This document shows positions 7,736 to 14,930 of a stretch of 22,611 bases of DNA, one piece after another. Below the pieces are notes generated by a model, which did no database searches, was not told the origin of the DNA, and saw only the letters and a list, made by a program, of their open reading frames with translations. The DNA is taken from assembly GCF_910585845.1 (NCBI RefSeq), contig NZ_CAJUHF010000051.1, positions 1-22,611 on the forward strand. Direction: 5' to 3'. A program made the position numbers and the translations under genes. This stretch comes from an uncultured Bacteroides sp. (GTDB lineage: Bacteria > Bacteroidota > Bacteroidia > Bacteroidales > Bacteroidaceae). Every line of letters begins with the position of its first letter. Positions within the stretch are counted from its first letter, which is position 1.

Positions 7736-8353
7736 ATGAGACAAATAGTTATTCCTTTGTTGGTAGCTGCTTTCTTGTGGTTCTTTATGTTCTCTCCTTG
7801 GACCAGCGAAGTATTCAATTTTTGGACGGCAATGAGCTTTTCGGCCATTGTATTGATGAACATGGCTTTTGCCCTTCGTCCGCAGTGGTGGGCAGAAGAT
7901 GTGAAGTTCGACTGGAGGAATCTGGCAGGCGGTGTGGCATTGGCAGCAGCGCTTTGGGGAATCTTTTGGGTAGGCGACAAGGTTTCTGCCTGGCTCTTCT
8001 CTTTTGCCCGTCCGCAGGTGGAGCTTATCTACGGAATGAAGGCGGGGGAAAGCCCTTGGCTACTCTCCATTCTGCTACTTATCTTGATAGGACCTGCGGA
8101 AGAGATTTTTTGGCGAGGGTATGTGCAAAATGCACTGTCCAAACGTTGGAATCCGAATGCAGGCTTTATTGTGACGACACTGGTTTATGCGCTGGTGCAT
8201 ATCTGGTCGTTTAACTTCATGCTGGTGATGGCCGCTTTGGTGGTTGGCGGTATTTGGGGACTTGCCTATAGGTTATATCCGCATAAACTGGGGGCACTGA
8301 TTGTGTCGCATGCAGTATGGGATGCAGCTGTTTTTGTGGTTTTTCCAATATAA
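7736..8353 (+). CDS. CPBP family intramembrane glutamic protease (CAAX protease/Abi-type)
   Basis: This 205-aa protein is mostly hydrophobic, with about six membrane segments. The signature motifs are present: EEIFWR (E122, E123, R127) matches EExxxR. YALVH (H155) stands for the second motif FxxxH, and HAVWD (H192) for the third. CPBP proteins include eukaryotic Rce1, bacterial MroQ and many bacteriocin-immunity or maturation proteins; the substrate of this one is unknown. All catalytic residues are intact, so it is probably an active protease. Its stop is 17 bases from the start of the C-S lyase gene, which suggests one transcript. No good Bacteroides promoter was seen in the AT-rich 207 bases upstream. 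Confidence 0.87.
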   Translation: MRQIVIPLLVAAFLWFFMFSPWTSEVFNFWTAMSFSAIVLMNMAFALRPQWWAEDVKFDWRNLAGGVALAAALWGIFWVGDKVSAWLFSFARPQVELIYGMKAGESPWLLSILLLILIGPAEEIFWRGYVQNALSKRWNPNAGFIVTTLVYALVHIWSFNFMLVMAALVVGGIWGLAYRLYPHKLGALIVSHAVWDAAVFVVFPI

Positions 8354-8370
8354 TAAATTAAGACAGAACA

Positions 8371-9540
8371 ATGAAATACGATTTTGATGAAATCATAGAA
8401 CGCCGCGGCACTGATTCGGTGAAGTGGGACGGTGTCAAGAATGTATGGGGACGTGATGACTTGCTCGCCATGTGGGTGGCAGACATGGATTTCCGTACGC
8501 CTCCTTTTGTGATGAATGCATTGCGTAAGCGTCTGGAGCATGAAGTACTGGGATATACTTTTGCTTGCGAAGAGTGGTACACCTCTATTTGTGCGTGGTT
8601 ACACAACCGCCATCAGTGGGAGATAACCCGTGAGATGCTGACTTTCGTGCCTGGCATTGTCCGTGGTCAGGCTTTTGCCTTGCAGTGTTTCACTGAACCC
8701 GGCGACAGGGTGATGGTGATGACGCCTGTCTATCATCCTTTCTTCCTGGTGACAGAACGTCTGGGACGTGAAGCGGTTTATTCTCCTTTGGATTTGCGCG
8801 ATGGGCAGTACCATATCGATTTCGACCGTTTCCGCAAAGACATACAAGGCTGTAAAGTACTCATCCTCTGCAATCCCCACAATCCGGGAGGACGTGTCTG
8901 GACGATAGAAGAGCTGAGAGAGATTGCGGCGATTTGCCGGGATAGCGGCACTTTCGTCATCTCCGACGAAATACATGCCGACCTGACTTTGCCTCCTTAT
9001 AAGCATCATCCTTTTGCTACAGTGTCCGAAGAGGCAGCGGCCAATTCACTCGTCTTCATGGCTCCCAGCAAGGCTTTCAATATGCCGGGATTGGGCAGTT
9101 CGTATGCAATCACTGTCAATCCTGCTATTCGCGAACGCTTTCAGACGTTCATGGAAGCCGGAGAGTTCTGTGAGGGGCATCTGCTTGCTTATATTGGTGC
9201 TGCTGCCGCTTATCAGGAAGGTGCGGAATGGCTGGAACAGATGCTTGCATACATCAAAGGGAATATAGATTTCACAGAGAACTACCTGAAAGAATATATC
9301 CCGACCATCAGCATGATACGTCCACAAGCTTCCTTCTTGGTTTTTCTGGATTGCAGGAAATTGGGATTGAGTCAGGAGGCGTTGGCACGTCTCTTTGCCG
9401 AGAAGGCACATTTGGCTCTGAATGACGGGACCATGTTCGGTAAGCCCGGTGAAGGGTTTATGCGTCTGAATGTCGGTTGTCCTCGTTTGGTCCTAGAGCA
9501 GGCTTTGCGGCAACTCCGCGATGCGGTGTATGATAAATAG
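8371..9540 (+). CDS. MalY/PatB-family PLP-dependent C-S lyase/aminotransferase
   Basis: This 389-aa fold-type I PLP enzyme has the MalY/PatB pattern: N-terminal DSVKWD and MWVADMDFRTPP, CNPHNPGGRVW for the substrate and cofactor pocket, D199 in VISDEIHADL binding the pyridine nitrogen, and Schiff-base lysine K234 in APSKAFNMPGLG. The C-terminal RLNVGCPR supplies the carboxylate-binding Arg. MalY/PatB proteins cleave cystathionine or cysteine to a thiol, pyruvate and ammonia. Many Bacteroides genomes annotate this as cystathionine beta-lyase or simply aminotransferase. The length is typical. It sits 17 bases behind the CPBP protease gene. The last codons and stop lie in a short 15-bp duplication, and transcription probably ends at the hairpin at 9575-9609. 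Confidence 0.88.
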   Translation: MKYDFDEIIERRGTDSVKWDGVKNVWGRDDLLAMWVADMDFRTPPFVMNALRKRLEHEVLGYTFACEEWYTSICAWLHNRHQWEITREMLTFVPGIVRGQAFALQCFTEPGDRVMVMTPVYHPFFLVTERLGREAVYSPLDLRDGQYHIDFDRFRKDIQGCKVLILCNPHNPGGRVWTIEELREIAAICRDSGTFVISDEIHADLTLPPYKHHPFATVSEEAAANSLVFMAPSKAFNMPGLGSSYAITVNPAIRERFQTFMEAGEFCEGHLLAYIGAAAAYQEGAEWLEQMLAYIKGNIDFTENYLKEYIPTISMIRPQASFLVFLDCRKLGLSQEALARLFAEKAHLALNDGTMFGKPGEGFMRLNVGCPRLVLEQALRQLRDAVYDK

Positions 9541-9554
9541 GCGTATGATAAATA
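9528..9554 (+). repeat. 15-bp tandem duplication spanning the C-S lyase stop codon
   Basis: GTATGATAAATA occurs at 9528-9539 and again at 9543-9554, a period of 15. A degenerate third copy (GTAGGCTAAAGTA) follows at 9558. The first copy encodes the last residues VYDK and the stop. The second would encode nearly the same residues out of the gene, so loss of the first stop would extend the protein only briefly. Confidence 0.7.
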
Positions 9555-9574
9555 AGCGTAGGCTAAAGTAAGTT

Positions 9575-9609
9575 GAGGATGTGTCAAAAACTCATTATGA
9601 CACATCCTC
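9575..9609. terminator. Bidirectional hairpin terminator between convergent genes
   Basis: GAGGATGTGTCA (9575-9586) and TGACACATCCTC (9598-9609) form a perfect 12-bp stem with an 11-base loop. It lies between the stops of the C-S lyase (9540) and the asparaginase (9628), where a shared terminator is expected. There is no long T-run on either side, so the mechanism is less certain than the position. Similar stems seem common between convergent genes in Bacteroides, but this is from memory. Confidence 0.65.
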
Positions 9610-9627
9610 CTATAAGAGAGCGTCCGT

Positions 9628-10671
9628 TCAGACTGTGATTTCTCCTGCCATCGGCATACTCATCCGTTTTCGTACCTCACTGGGGCTGTATCCATGTCCA
9701 AGCAGGAACATGAGTTTGGTGACGGCAGATTCCGTCGTACTGTCGTAACCGCATACCACGCCGGCCTGCATCAATTGGTAGCCGGTTTCATAACGTTCCA
9801 TTTCTACAATTCCGGCACTACATTGGGTGACATTGACAATCACGATTCCCTGTTCGCTTGCCTTTTGCAGGCGGTGTATGAACCATTCTTTGCGGGGAGC
9901 ATTGCCTGATCCGTAGGTTTCGAGCACTATTGCCTTCAATCCCTCAATACCCAATATGCTCGATAAGACATTCTCCTGAATACCCGGAAAGAGCTTTAGT
10001 ACGGCAACGTTCGTATCCAACAGATAATGTGGTTTCAGTTTCCGTCCGGTTCGGTCGAAGCGGATTTGCACATTATTATATTTAATATGTATACCAACTT
10101 CTGCCAGTACGGGATAGTTGAATGAACGGAATGCATTGAAGTTCTCGGCATTGATCTTGACGGTACGGTTACCACGCATCAGATGGTTCTCAAAGAAGAT
10201 GCATACTTCGGGAACCTGCGGATAGCCTTCATCATCGTGTGCTGCGGCTATCTCAAGGCTGGTCAGCAGGTTTTCTTTGCCGTCCGTGCGGAGTACTCCG
10301 ATGGGTAATTGCGAGCCGGTGAGAATGACAGGCTTGCTCAAACCTTCCAGCATGAAGCTGAGAGCGGATGCGGTATAAGCCATTGTGTCGGTGCCATGCA
10401 GAATGACGAAACCCGTATAATGGTCATAGTGCTCGCTGATGATGTGTACCAGTCTGCACCAGGCGTCCGGGTCCATATCCGAAGAATCCATTGGCGGGTC
10501 GAACTGGTAAGTGTCGATATGGAATGTGAGATTTTTCAGTTCCGGTACATGTTTCTTCAGTTGCTCAAGATTGAAGTTCTCTAAAGCACCTGTTTCAGGA
10601 TTCTCTATCATTCCGATGGTTCCACCGGTGTAGATTAGCAAAATGGAAGTCTTATCTGGGTTCATACGCAT
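9628..10671 (-). CDS. ansA: Type I L-asparaginase
   Basis: This 347-aa protein hydrolyses L-asparagine to aspartate and ammonia. The first catalytic block is IYTGGTIGM (T15 nucleophile region, TGGTIG). The second is ILHGTDTMAYTASAL (T94, D95). DPPMDSSDM and VPEVCIFFENHLMRGNR are typical of type I enzymes. The length is close to E. coli AnsA (338 aa), and no signal peptide is present, consistent with a cytoplasmic type I enzyme. The open frame reaches 10725, but a TAnnTTTG promoter element at 10692-10699 lies inside that extension, so the ATG at 10671 (or 10665, two codons later) is preferred. The gene is divergent from the threonine operon and convergent with the C-S lyase gene. Aspartate from this enzyme could feed the aspartate pathway next door, but this is inference. 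Confidence 0.9.
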   Translation of the reverse strand: MRMNPDKTSILLIYTGGTIGMIENPETGALENFNLEQLKKHVPELKNLTFHIDTYQFDPPMDSSDMDPDAWCRLVHIISEHYDHYTGFVILHGTDTMAYTASALSFMLEGLSKPVILTGSQLPIGVLRTDGKENLLTSLEIAAAHDDEGYPQVPEVCIFFENHLMRGNRTVKINAENFNAFRSFNYPVLAEVGIHIKYNNVQIRFDRTGRKLKPHYLLDTNVAVLKLFPGIQENVLSSILGIEGLKAIVLETYGSGNAPRKEWFIHRLQKASEQGIVIVNVTQCSAGIVEMERYETGYQLMQAGVVCGYDSTTESAVTKLMFLLGHGYSPSEVRKRMSMPMAGEITV

Positions 10672-10691
10672 TTTCTTGTGGTAATTTAGTG

Positions 10692-10726
10692 CAAATATAC
10701 TAATATATCTTGAAATGTATAGCAAA
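10692..10726 (-). promoter_or_regulatory. Candidate promoter of ansA
   Basis: The minus strand has TATATTTG (10699-10692), a match to TAnnTTTG, and TTTG (10726-10723) upstream with a 23-base spacer, a little longer than usual. Transcription would begin near 10686, only 15-20 bases before the chosen ATG. This rules against the upstream ATG at 10725. Confidence 0.55.
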
Positions 10727-10882
10727 GTGTAAGAAAACTATGCTTTTATAATATAGCTTTTGCCTTGCTGTAGTGTGAAAATGTCACTTCACTTCCCTGC
10801 ATATTCAGGCCTCTTGTCATAGTCTTCTGCGTTTTTATAACAAAAAAACAGCAAAAAGTGATAGATTGAATGTTTTTATTAT

Positions 10883-10890
10883 TACTTTTG
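10883..10890 (+). promoter_or_regulatory. Candidate -7 promoter element of the thr operon
   Basis: TACTTTTG matches TAnnTTTG and lies 33 bases upstream of the leader peptide ATG at 10924. No TTTG is seen at the expected -33 distance. The transcript would start near 10897 and carry a leader of about 220 bases before thrA. Confidence 0.5.
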
Positions 10891-10923
10891 CGACACTTAT
10901 CAATAAAACAAGAAACAGAAAGT

Positions 10924-10986
10924 ATGAACAAGTACTATCCGCATACAGTCACATCCATGTGCATGACCATGACCCTTAGGGGTTGA
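10924..10986 (+). CDS. Thr/Met-rich leader peptide of the threonine operon (thrL-like)
   Basis: This 20-codon frame reads MNKYYPHTVTSMCMTMTLRG and ends in TGA. Between residues 8 and 17 it has four Thr and three Met plus one Cys, far above chance for ten codons. It lies about 33 bases after a -7 promoter element and 132 bases before the ATG of the aspartokinase-homoserine dehydrogenase gene. That is the position and composition of an attenuator leader peptide such as E. coli thrL. Thr and Met are the two end products of homoserine, so stalling at either codon could report shortage. The reading frame is directly visible. Translation and regulation are inference from the attenuation mechanism known in enterobacteria. 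A clear terminator with a U-run was not found. Confidence 0.7.
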   Translation: MNKYYPHTVTSMCMTMTLRG

Positions 10987-11000
10987 TGGATAGTATTTGT
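10928..11000 (+). promoter_or_regulatory. Leader RNA stem enclosing the Thr/Met codons
   Basis: ACAAGTACTATCC (10928-10940) pairs with GGATAGTATTTGT (10988-11000) over 13 positions with a single G-U pair. Inside it, CCAT/ATGG (10967-10970 with 10986-10989) and ACCC/GGGT (10972-10975 with 10980-10983) can form a smaller hairpin. A ribosome stalled at the first Thr codon (10945) would cover the left arm and open the stem; one reaching the stop codon would cover the right arm. ACACTAT (11014-11020) can pair with parts of the right arm as an alternative. Confidence 0.5.
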
Positions 11001-11049
11001 GTTTCTACGTGTTACACTATTTTCAGTTGTTTTTCTTATTTAAATTCAG

Positions 11050-11081
11050 GTCAAAACAGGCATTTGTACCCTGTTTCCGAC
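11050..11081 (+). promoter_or_regulatory. Hairpin in the thrA 5' leader
   Basis: AAACAGG (11054-11060) pairs with CCTGTTT (11070-11076), and GTC/GAC (11050-11052 with 11079-11081) extends it. There is no T-run after it, so it is not a standard terminator. A further segment ATCAACC (11090-11096), just before the ribosome-binding region of thrA, is a perfect complement of GGTTGAT (10981-10987) at the end of the leader peptide gene. Confidence 0.4.
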
Positions 11082-11118
11082 AACATTGTATCAACCTTAT
11101 CAATAATTATAGAAGGAA

Positions 11119-13551
11119 ATGAAAGTACTTAAATTCGGTGGAACGTCCGTAGGTTCCGCGAACAGCATTTTAAGCGTCAAGAGAATTGTAGAAGCAGTGG
11201 AAGAATCGGTTATCGTGGTGGTGTCCGCATTGGGTGGTATCACAGACAAACTGATTAACACATCAAGGATGGCTGCTGCCGGTGATGCTGCCTATGAGAA
11301 TGAGTTTCGGGAGATTGTCTACCGTCATGTAGAGATGGTCAAGGAAGTGATTCCGGCAGGTGCGTCGCAGGAGGAGCTGCAACGCCAGATAGGCGAGTTG
11401 CTTAATGAACTGAAAGACATTTTCCAAGGCATCTATCTGATCAAAGACCTTTCTCAGAAGACTTCCGATACGATTGTAAGCTATGGTGAGCGTCTCTCTT
11501 CCATCATTGTAGCCGAACTGACAGGAGCGAAGTGGTTCGATTCACGCAAGTTCATCAAGACAGAGAAGAAGCACGCCAAACATGTGCTGGATACAGACCT
11601 GACGAACGAACTGATTCGCGAGACTTTCCGAGAATTGCCGAAACGTTCGTTAGTGCCGGGGTTCATTTCCACGGACAAGCAGACGGAAGACGTGACCAAT
11701 CTGGGACGCGGCGGCTCCGACTATACGGCTGCGGTGATTGCAGCAGCACTGGATGCCGACCAACTGGAGATCTGGACGGATGTGGATGGCTTTATGACGG
11801 CTGATCCGCGTGTGATTTCCACTGCCTATACCATCAATGAATTGAGTTATGTGGAAGCGACGGAGCTTTGTAACTTCGGTGCCAAGGTGGTTTATCCTCC
11901 GACGATTTATCCGGTATGCCACAAGAACATTCCCATACTGATCAAGAACACATTCAATCCCGAGGGAACGGGAACGATTATCAAACGGGAAGTTTCCGAC
12001 CCGCAGACGAAGGCGATCAAAGGTATTTCCTCTATCAACGATACGAGCCTGATTACCGTGCAGGGACTTGGTATGGTGGGCGTGATCGGTGTGAACTACC
12101 GCATTTTCAAGGCATTGGCAAAGAACGGTATCAGCGTATTCCTCGTGTCTCAGGCATCTTCCGAAAACTCTACTTCTATCGGTGTGCGCAATGCAGATGC
12201 CGACCTAGCTTGCGAGGTGCTGAATGAAGAGTTCGCCAAGGAGATAGAGATGGGAGAGATCTCTCCGATACAGGCGGAGAAGGACCTGGCTACGGTGGCT
12301 ATCGTAGGCGAGAACATGAAACATACGCCGGGCATTGCCGGAAAGCTGTTCGGCACGTTGGGACGCAACGGTATCAACGTGATTGCCTGTGCACAGGGAG
12401 CTTCGGAGACGAACATTTCGTTTGTCGTAGATGCCAAGTCGCTGCGCAAGTCGCTGAATGTGATTCACGATTCATTCTTCCTGTCGGAGTATCAGGTGCT
12501 GAACCTGTTTATATGCGGCATCGGTACGGTGGGAGGCAGCCTGATAGAACAAATCCGCTGCCAGCAGCAGAAGCTGATGATGGAGAACGGGTTGAAGTTG
12601 CACATCGTGGGCATTGTCGATGCCGTACATGCCATGTTCTGCCGTGACGGTTTTGAACTGACCGACTTCCGCAAAGAGTTGGCGGAGAAAGGCAAGCCGA
12701 GCACGCTGGAAACCTTGCGCGACGAGATTATCAATATGAATATCTTCAATTCCGTATTCGTGGACTGTACGGCAAGTGCGGCTGTGGCCTCTCTTTACAA
12801 AGACCTGTTGATGCACAATGTTTCCGTGGTGGCAGCCAACAAGATTGCCGCCTCTTCGGAGTACGAGAACTACCATGAGCTGAAGCAGATTGCCCGCCAG
12901 CGTGGGGTGAAGTATCTGTTCGAGACGAACGTGGGCGCCGGACTTCCCATCATCAATACCATCAACGACCTTATCCACAGCGGCGACAAGATCCTGAAGA
13001 TAGAGGCTGTGCTGAGCGGTACGCTGAACTATATCTTCAATAAGATCAGTGCCGATGTTCCTTTCAGCAAGACGATACGCATGGCACAGGAAGAGCGCTA
13101 TTCGGAACCGGACCCGCGTATCGACCTCAGCGGGAAGGATGTGATCCGCAAGATGGTGATTCTGGCGCGCGAAGCCGGATACAGGATAGAGCAGTCGGAC
13201 GTGGAGAAAAACCTGTTTGTGCCCGACGACTTCTTCGAAGGCACGCTGGACGACTTCTGGAAGAAGGTGCCAAGCCTGGATGCCGACTTTGAGGCACGCC
13301 GCAAGGTGCTGGAAGCCGAGAACAAGCACTGGCGCTTCGTGGCCAAGCTGGAAGACGGCAAGGCATCCGTCGGCTTGCAGGAGGTGGGCATGAACCATCC
13401 TTTCTACGGATTGGAGGGCAGCAACAACATCATCCTGCTGACCACGGAACGTTATCGGGAGTATCCGATGATGATACAGGGATACGGTGCCGGAGCCGGT
13501 GTGACGGCGGCAGGCGTATTTGCAGATATCATGAGTATAGCCAACGTTTAA
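11119..13551 (+). CDS. thrA: Bifunctional aspartokinase I/homoserine dehydrogenase I
   Basis: This 810-aa fusion catalyses the first and third steps of the aspartate pathway to threonine and methionine. Residues 1-290 are aspartokinase (MKVLKFGGTSVG at the N-terminus, GRGGSDYTA, WTDVDGFMTADPR). Residues about 310-460 hold paired ACT-like regulatory domains (GVIGVNYRIFKALAKNGIS, KHTPGIAGKLFGTLGRNGINV), usually the site of threonine feedback. Residues about 465-810 are homoserine dehydrogenase, with NAD(P)-binding FICGIGTVGGSL, ANKIAASS, ETNVGAGLPIINT, LSGTLNYIF and SEPDPRIDLSGKDVIRK. The length matches E. coli ThrA (about 820). The ATG at 11119 follows AGAAGGAA. It is the first enzyme gene of a thrA, homoserine-kinase-like, thrC operon and lies behind a Thr/Met-rich leader peptide, so attenuation plus feedback inhibition is likely. 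Confidence 0.96.
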   Translation: MKVLKFGGTSVGSANSILSVKRIVEAVEESVIVVVSALGGITDKLINTSRMAAAGDAAYENEFREIVYRHVEMVKEVIPAGASQEELQRQIGELLNELKDIFQGIYLIKDLSQKTSDTIVSYGERLSSIIVAELTGAKWFDSRKFIKTEKKHAKHVLDTDLTNELIRETFRELPKRSLVPGFISTDKQTEDVTNLGRGGSDYTAAVIAAALDADQLEIWTDVDGFMTADPRVISTAYTINELSYVEATELCNFGAKVVYPPTIYPVCHKNIPILIKNTFNPEGTGTIIKREVSDPQTKAIKGISSINDTSLITVQGLGMVGVIGVNYRIFKALAKNGISVFLVSQASSENSTSIGVRNADADLACEVLNEEFAKEIEMGEISPIQAEKDLATVAIVGENMKHTPGIAGKLFGTLGRNGINVIACAQGASETNISFVVDAKSLRKSLNVIHDSFFLSEYQVLNLFICGIGTVGGSLIEQIRCQQQKLMMENGLKLHIVGIVDAVHAMFCRDGFELTDFRKELAEKGKPSTLETLRDEIINMNIFNSVFVDCTASAAVASLYKDLLMHNVSVVAANKIAASSEYENYHELKQIARQRGVKYLFETNVGAGLPIINTINDLIHSGDKILKIEAVLSGTLNYIFNKISADVPFSKTIRMAQEERYSEPDPRIDLSGKDVIRKMVILAREAGYRIEQSDVEKNLFVPDDFFEGTLDDFWKKVPSLDADFEARRKVLEAENKHWRFVAKLEDGKASVGLQEVGMNHPFYGLEGSNNIILLTTERYREYPMMIQGYGAGAGVTAAGVFADIMSIANV

Positions 13552-13567
13552 GTCTTAAATCACAAAA

Positions 13568-13696
13568 TCATAGAATCATAGAATTCTGAATCTCATAGAA
13601 TCATAAAATCATAGAGTTCTGAGTCTCATGAACTCATAGAATTCTGAGTCTCATGAACTCATAGAATTCTGAATCTCATAAACTCATAAAATCCTG
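13568..13696 (+). repeat. 25-bp tandem repeat array between thrA and the homoserine-kinase-like gene
   Basis: Units at 13622-13646 and 13647-13671 are identical, and 13672-13696 is a close variant. A partial unit (13568-13588) and a 33-base variant (13589-13621) precede them. Each unit carries a TCAT(A/G) word pair and ends in ATTCTG or a close variant. The palindrome GAATTC recurs, and ACTCA/TGAGT can pair around it. The array fills nearly all of the 151 bases between the two genes and ends six bases before the ATG at 13703. No promoter element was seen in it. Confidence 0.85.
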
Positions 13697-13702
13697 AATC
13701 CA

Positions 13703-14923
13703 ATGAAACATATCATCATCTTGGGTGACGGGATGGCGGACTGGGCGGTAGAGTCACTGGGTGGCAAGACCTTGCTACAGTACGCCAAGACCCCGTATAT
13801 GGATAAGCTGGCGAGCATGGGGCGCACGGGGCGGCTGGCGACGGTCGCCGACGGCTTTCATCCCGGCAGCGAGGTGGCGAACATGTCCGTCTTGGGCTAC
13901 GATCTGCCGAAAGTGTACGAAGGACGGGGACCGCTGGAAGCTGCCAGCATCGGTGTGGACCTGCAACCCGACGAGATGGCCATGCGCTGCAACATCATCT
14001 GCATCGAAGGAGACCACATCAAGAACCACTCTGCCGGACACATCACGACGGAAGAGGCGGACGTGCTGGTGAAATACCTGCAGGAACACCTGGGCAATGA
14101 ACGTGTCCGGTTCCATACCGGTGTGCAGTATCGCCATCTGCTTGTCGTCAAGGGAGGGGACAAGCGCATCGACTGCACGCCGCCGCACGACGTGCCGCTG
14201 AAACCTTTCCGTCCGTTGCTGGTGAAGGCGGCTGCCGAGGGAGAGCGTCCCGCGGAGACTGCCGACCTGCTCAACGACCTTATCTTGCGCTCGCAGGAGC
14301 TGCTGAAGAACCATCCGCTGAACCTGAAGCGCATGGCCGAAGGGAAAGACCCTGCCAACAGCATCTGGCCCTGGAGCCCGGGCTACCGACCGAGGATGGA
14401 GCGGCTGTCGGACAAGTTCCCGCAGGTGAAGCGTGGGGCGGTGATCTCGGCCGTGGACCTGATTAACGGCATCGGTTACTATGCAGGGCTGCGTCGGCTG
14501 GAGGTGGAAGGTGCCACGGGGCTGTATGATACCAATTACGAGAACAAAGTGGCCGCCGCACTGGAAGCCCTGAAGACGGACGACTTCGTCTATCTGCATA
14601 TCGAGGCGAGCGATGAGGCAGGGCACGAGGGGAACGTGGCGCTCAAGCTCCGCACGATTGAGAATCTGGACAGCCGCGCCGTAGGCCCCATCTATGAGGC
14701 GGTGAAGGAGTGGGACGAACCGGTGGCCATCGCCGTGCTGCCCGACCACCCTACGCCTTGCGAGCTACGCACGCACACCAACGAGCCGGTGCCCTTCCTC
14801 GTCTGGCATCCGGGCATCGAGCCGGACAGCGTGCAGGCATTCGACGAAGTGTCGGCTTGCGAGGGAGGCTACGGTCTGATGAAGGAAGATGAATTTATCA
14901 ACGAATTTATGAATCTTATATAA
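13703..14923 (+). CDS. Phosphoglycerate-mutase-like protein, proposed homoserine kinase
   Basis: This 406-aa protein belongs to the alkaline-phosphatase/cofactor-independent phosphoglycerate mutase superfamily (apgM-like). Metal and catalytic residues are visible: D9 in ILGDGMADW, S56 in HPGSEVANMSVLGYD, D304 and H308 in EASDEAGHEGN (301-311), and LPDHPTPCELRTH near 345-357. It lies between thrA and thrC, with only 7 bases to thrC, and no GHMP-type thrB occurs in the window. A TIGRFAM model for this subgroup is named 'proposed homoserine kinase' because of this recurring context. The likely reaction is homoserine plus ATP to O-phosphohomoserine. A true phosphoglycerate mutase role is the alternative, and the context argues against it. 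Superfamily membership is certain; the kinase role is well-supported inference. Confidence 0.85.
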   Translation: MKHIIILGDGMADWAVESLGGKTLLQYAKTPYMDKLASMGRTGRLATVADGFHPGSEVANMSVLGYDLPKVYEGRGPLEAASIGVDLQPDEMAMRCNIICIEGDHIKNHSAGHITTEEADVLVKYLQEHLGNERVRFHTGVQYRHLLVVKGGDKRIDCTPPHDVPLKPFRPLLVKAAAEGERPAETADLLNDLILRSQELLKNHPLNLKRMAEGKDPANSIWPWSPGYRPRMERLSDKFPQVKRGAVISAVDLINGIGYYAGLRRLEVEGATGLYDTNYENKVAAALEALKTDDFVYLHIEASDEAGHEGNVALKLRTIENLDSRAVGPIYEAVKEWDEPVAIAVLPDHPTPCELRTHTNEPVPFLVWHPGIEPDSVQAFDEVSACEGGYGLMKEDEFINEFMNLI

Positions 14924-14930
14924 ACTTGAC

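Noticed and set aside
10672..10725. Upstream start of L-asparaginase at 10725
   Set aside because: The TAnnTTTG element at 10692-10699 lies within it, and the family begins close to the TGGTIG motif.
10746..10931. A 61-codon minus-strand open frame between ansA and the thr leader
   Set aside because: It overlaps the thr promoter and the leader peptide start and has no recognisable features.
11020..11040. Intrinsic attenuator terminator at the T-rich stretch before thrA
   Set aside because: Only a weak AT-rich stem precedes the T-run, so it was not called a terminator.
13568..13696. Separate promoter for the kinase-like gene within the 25-bp array
   Set aside because: No TAnnTTTG or TTTG pair with suitable spacing is present.
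12472..14749. Long minus-strand open frames opposite thrA and the kinase-like gene (308 and 324 codons)
   Set aside because: They are shadows of conserved coding sequence, without family motifs.
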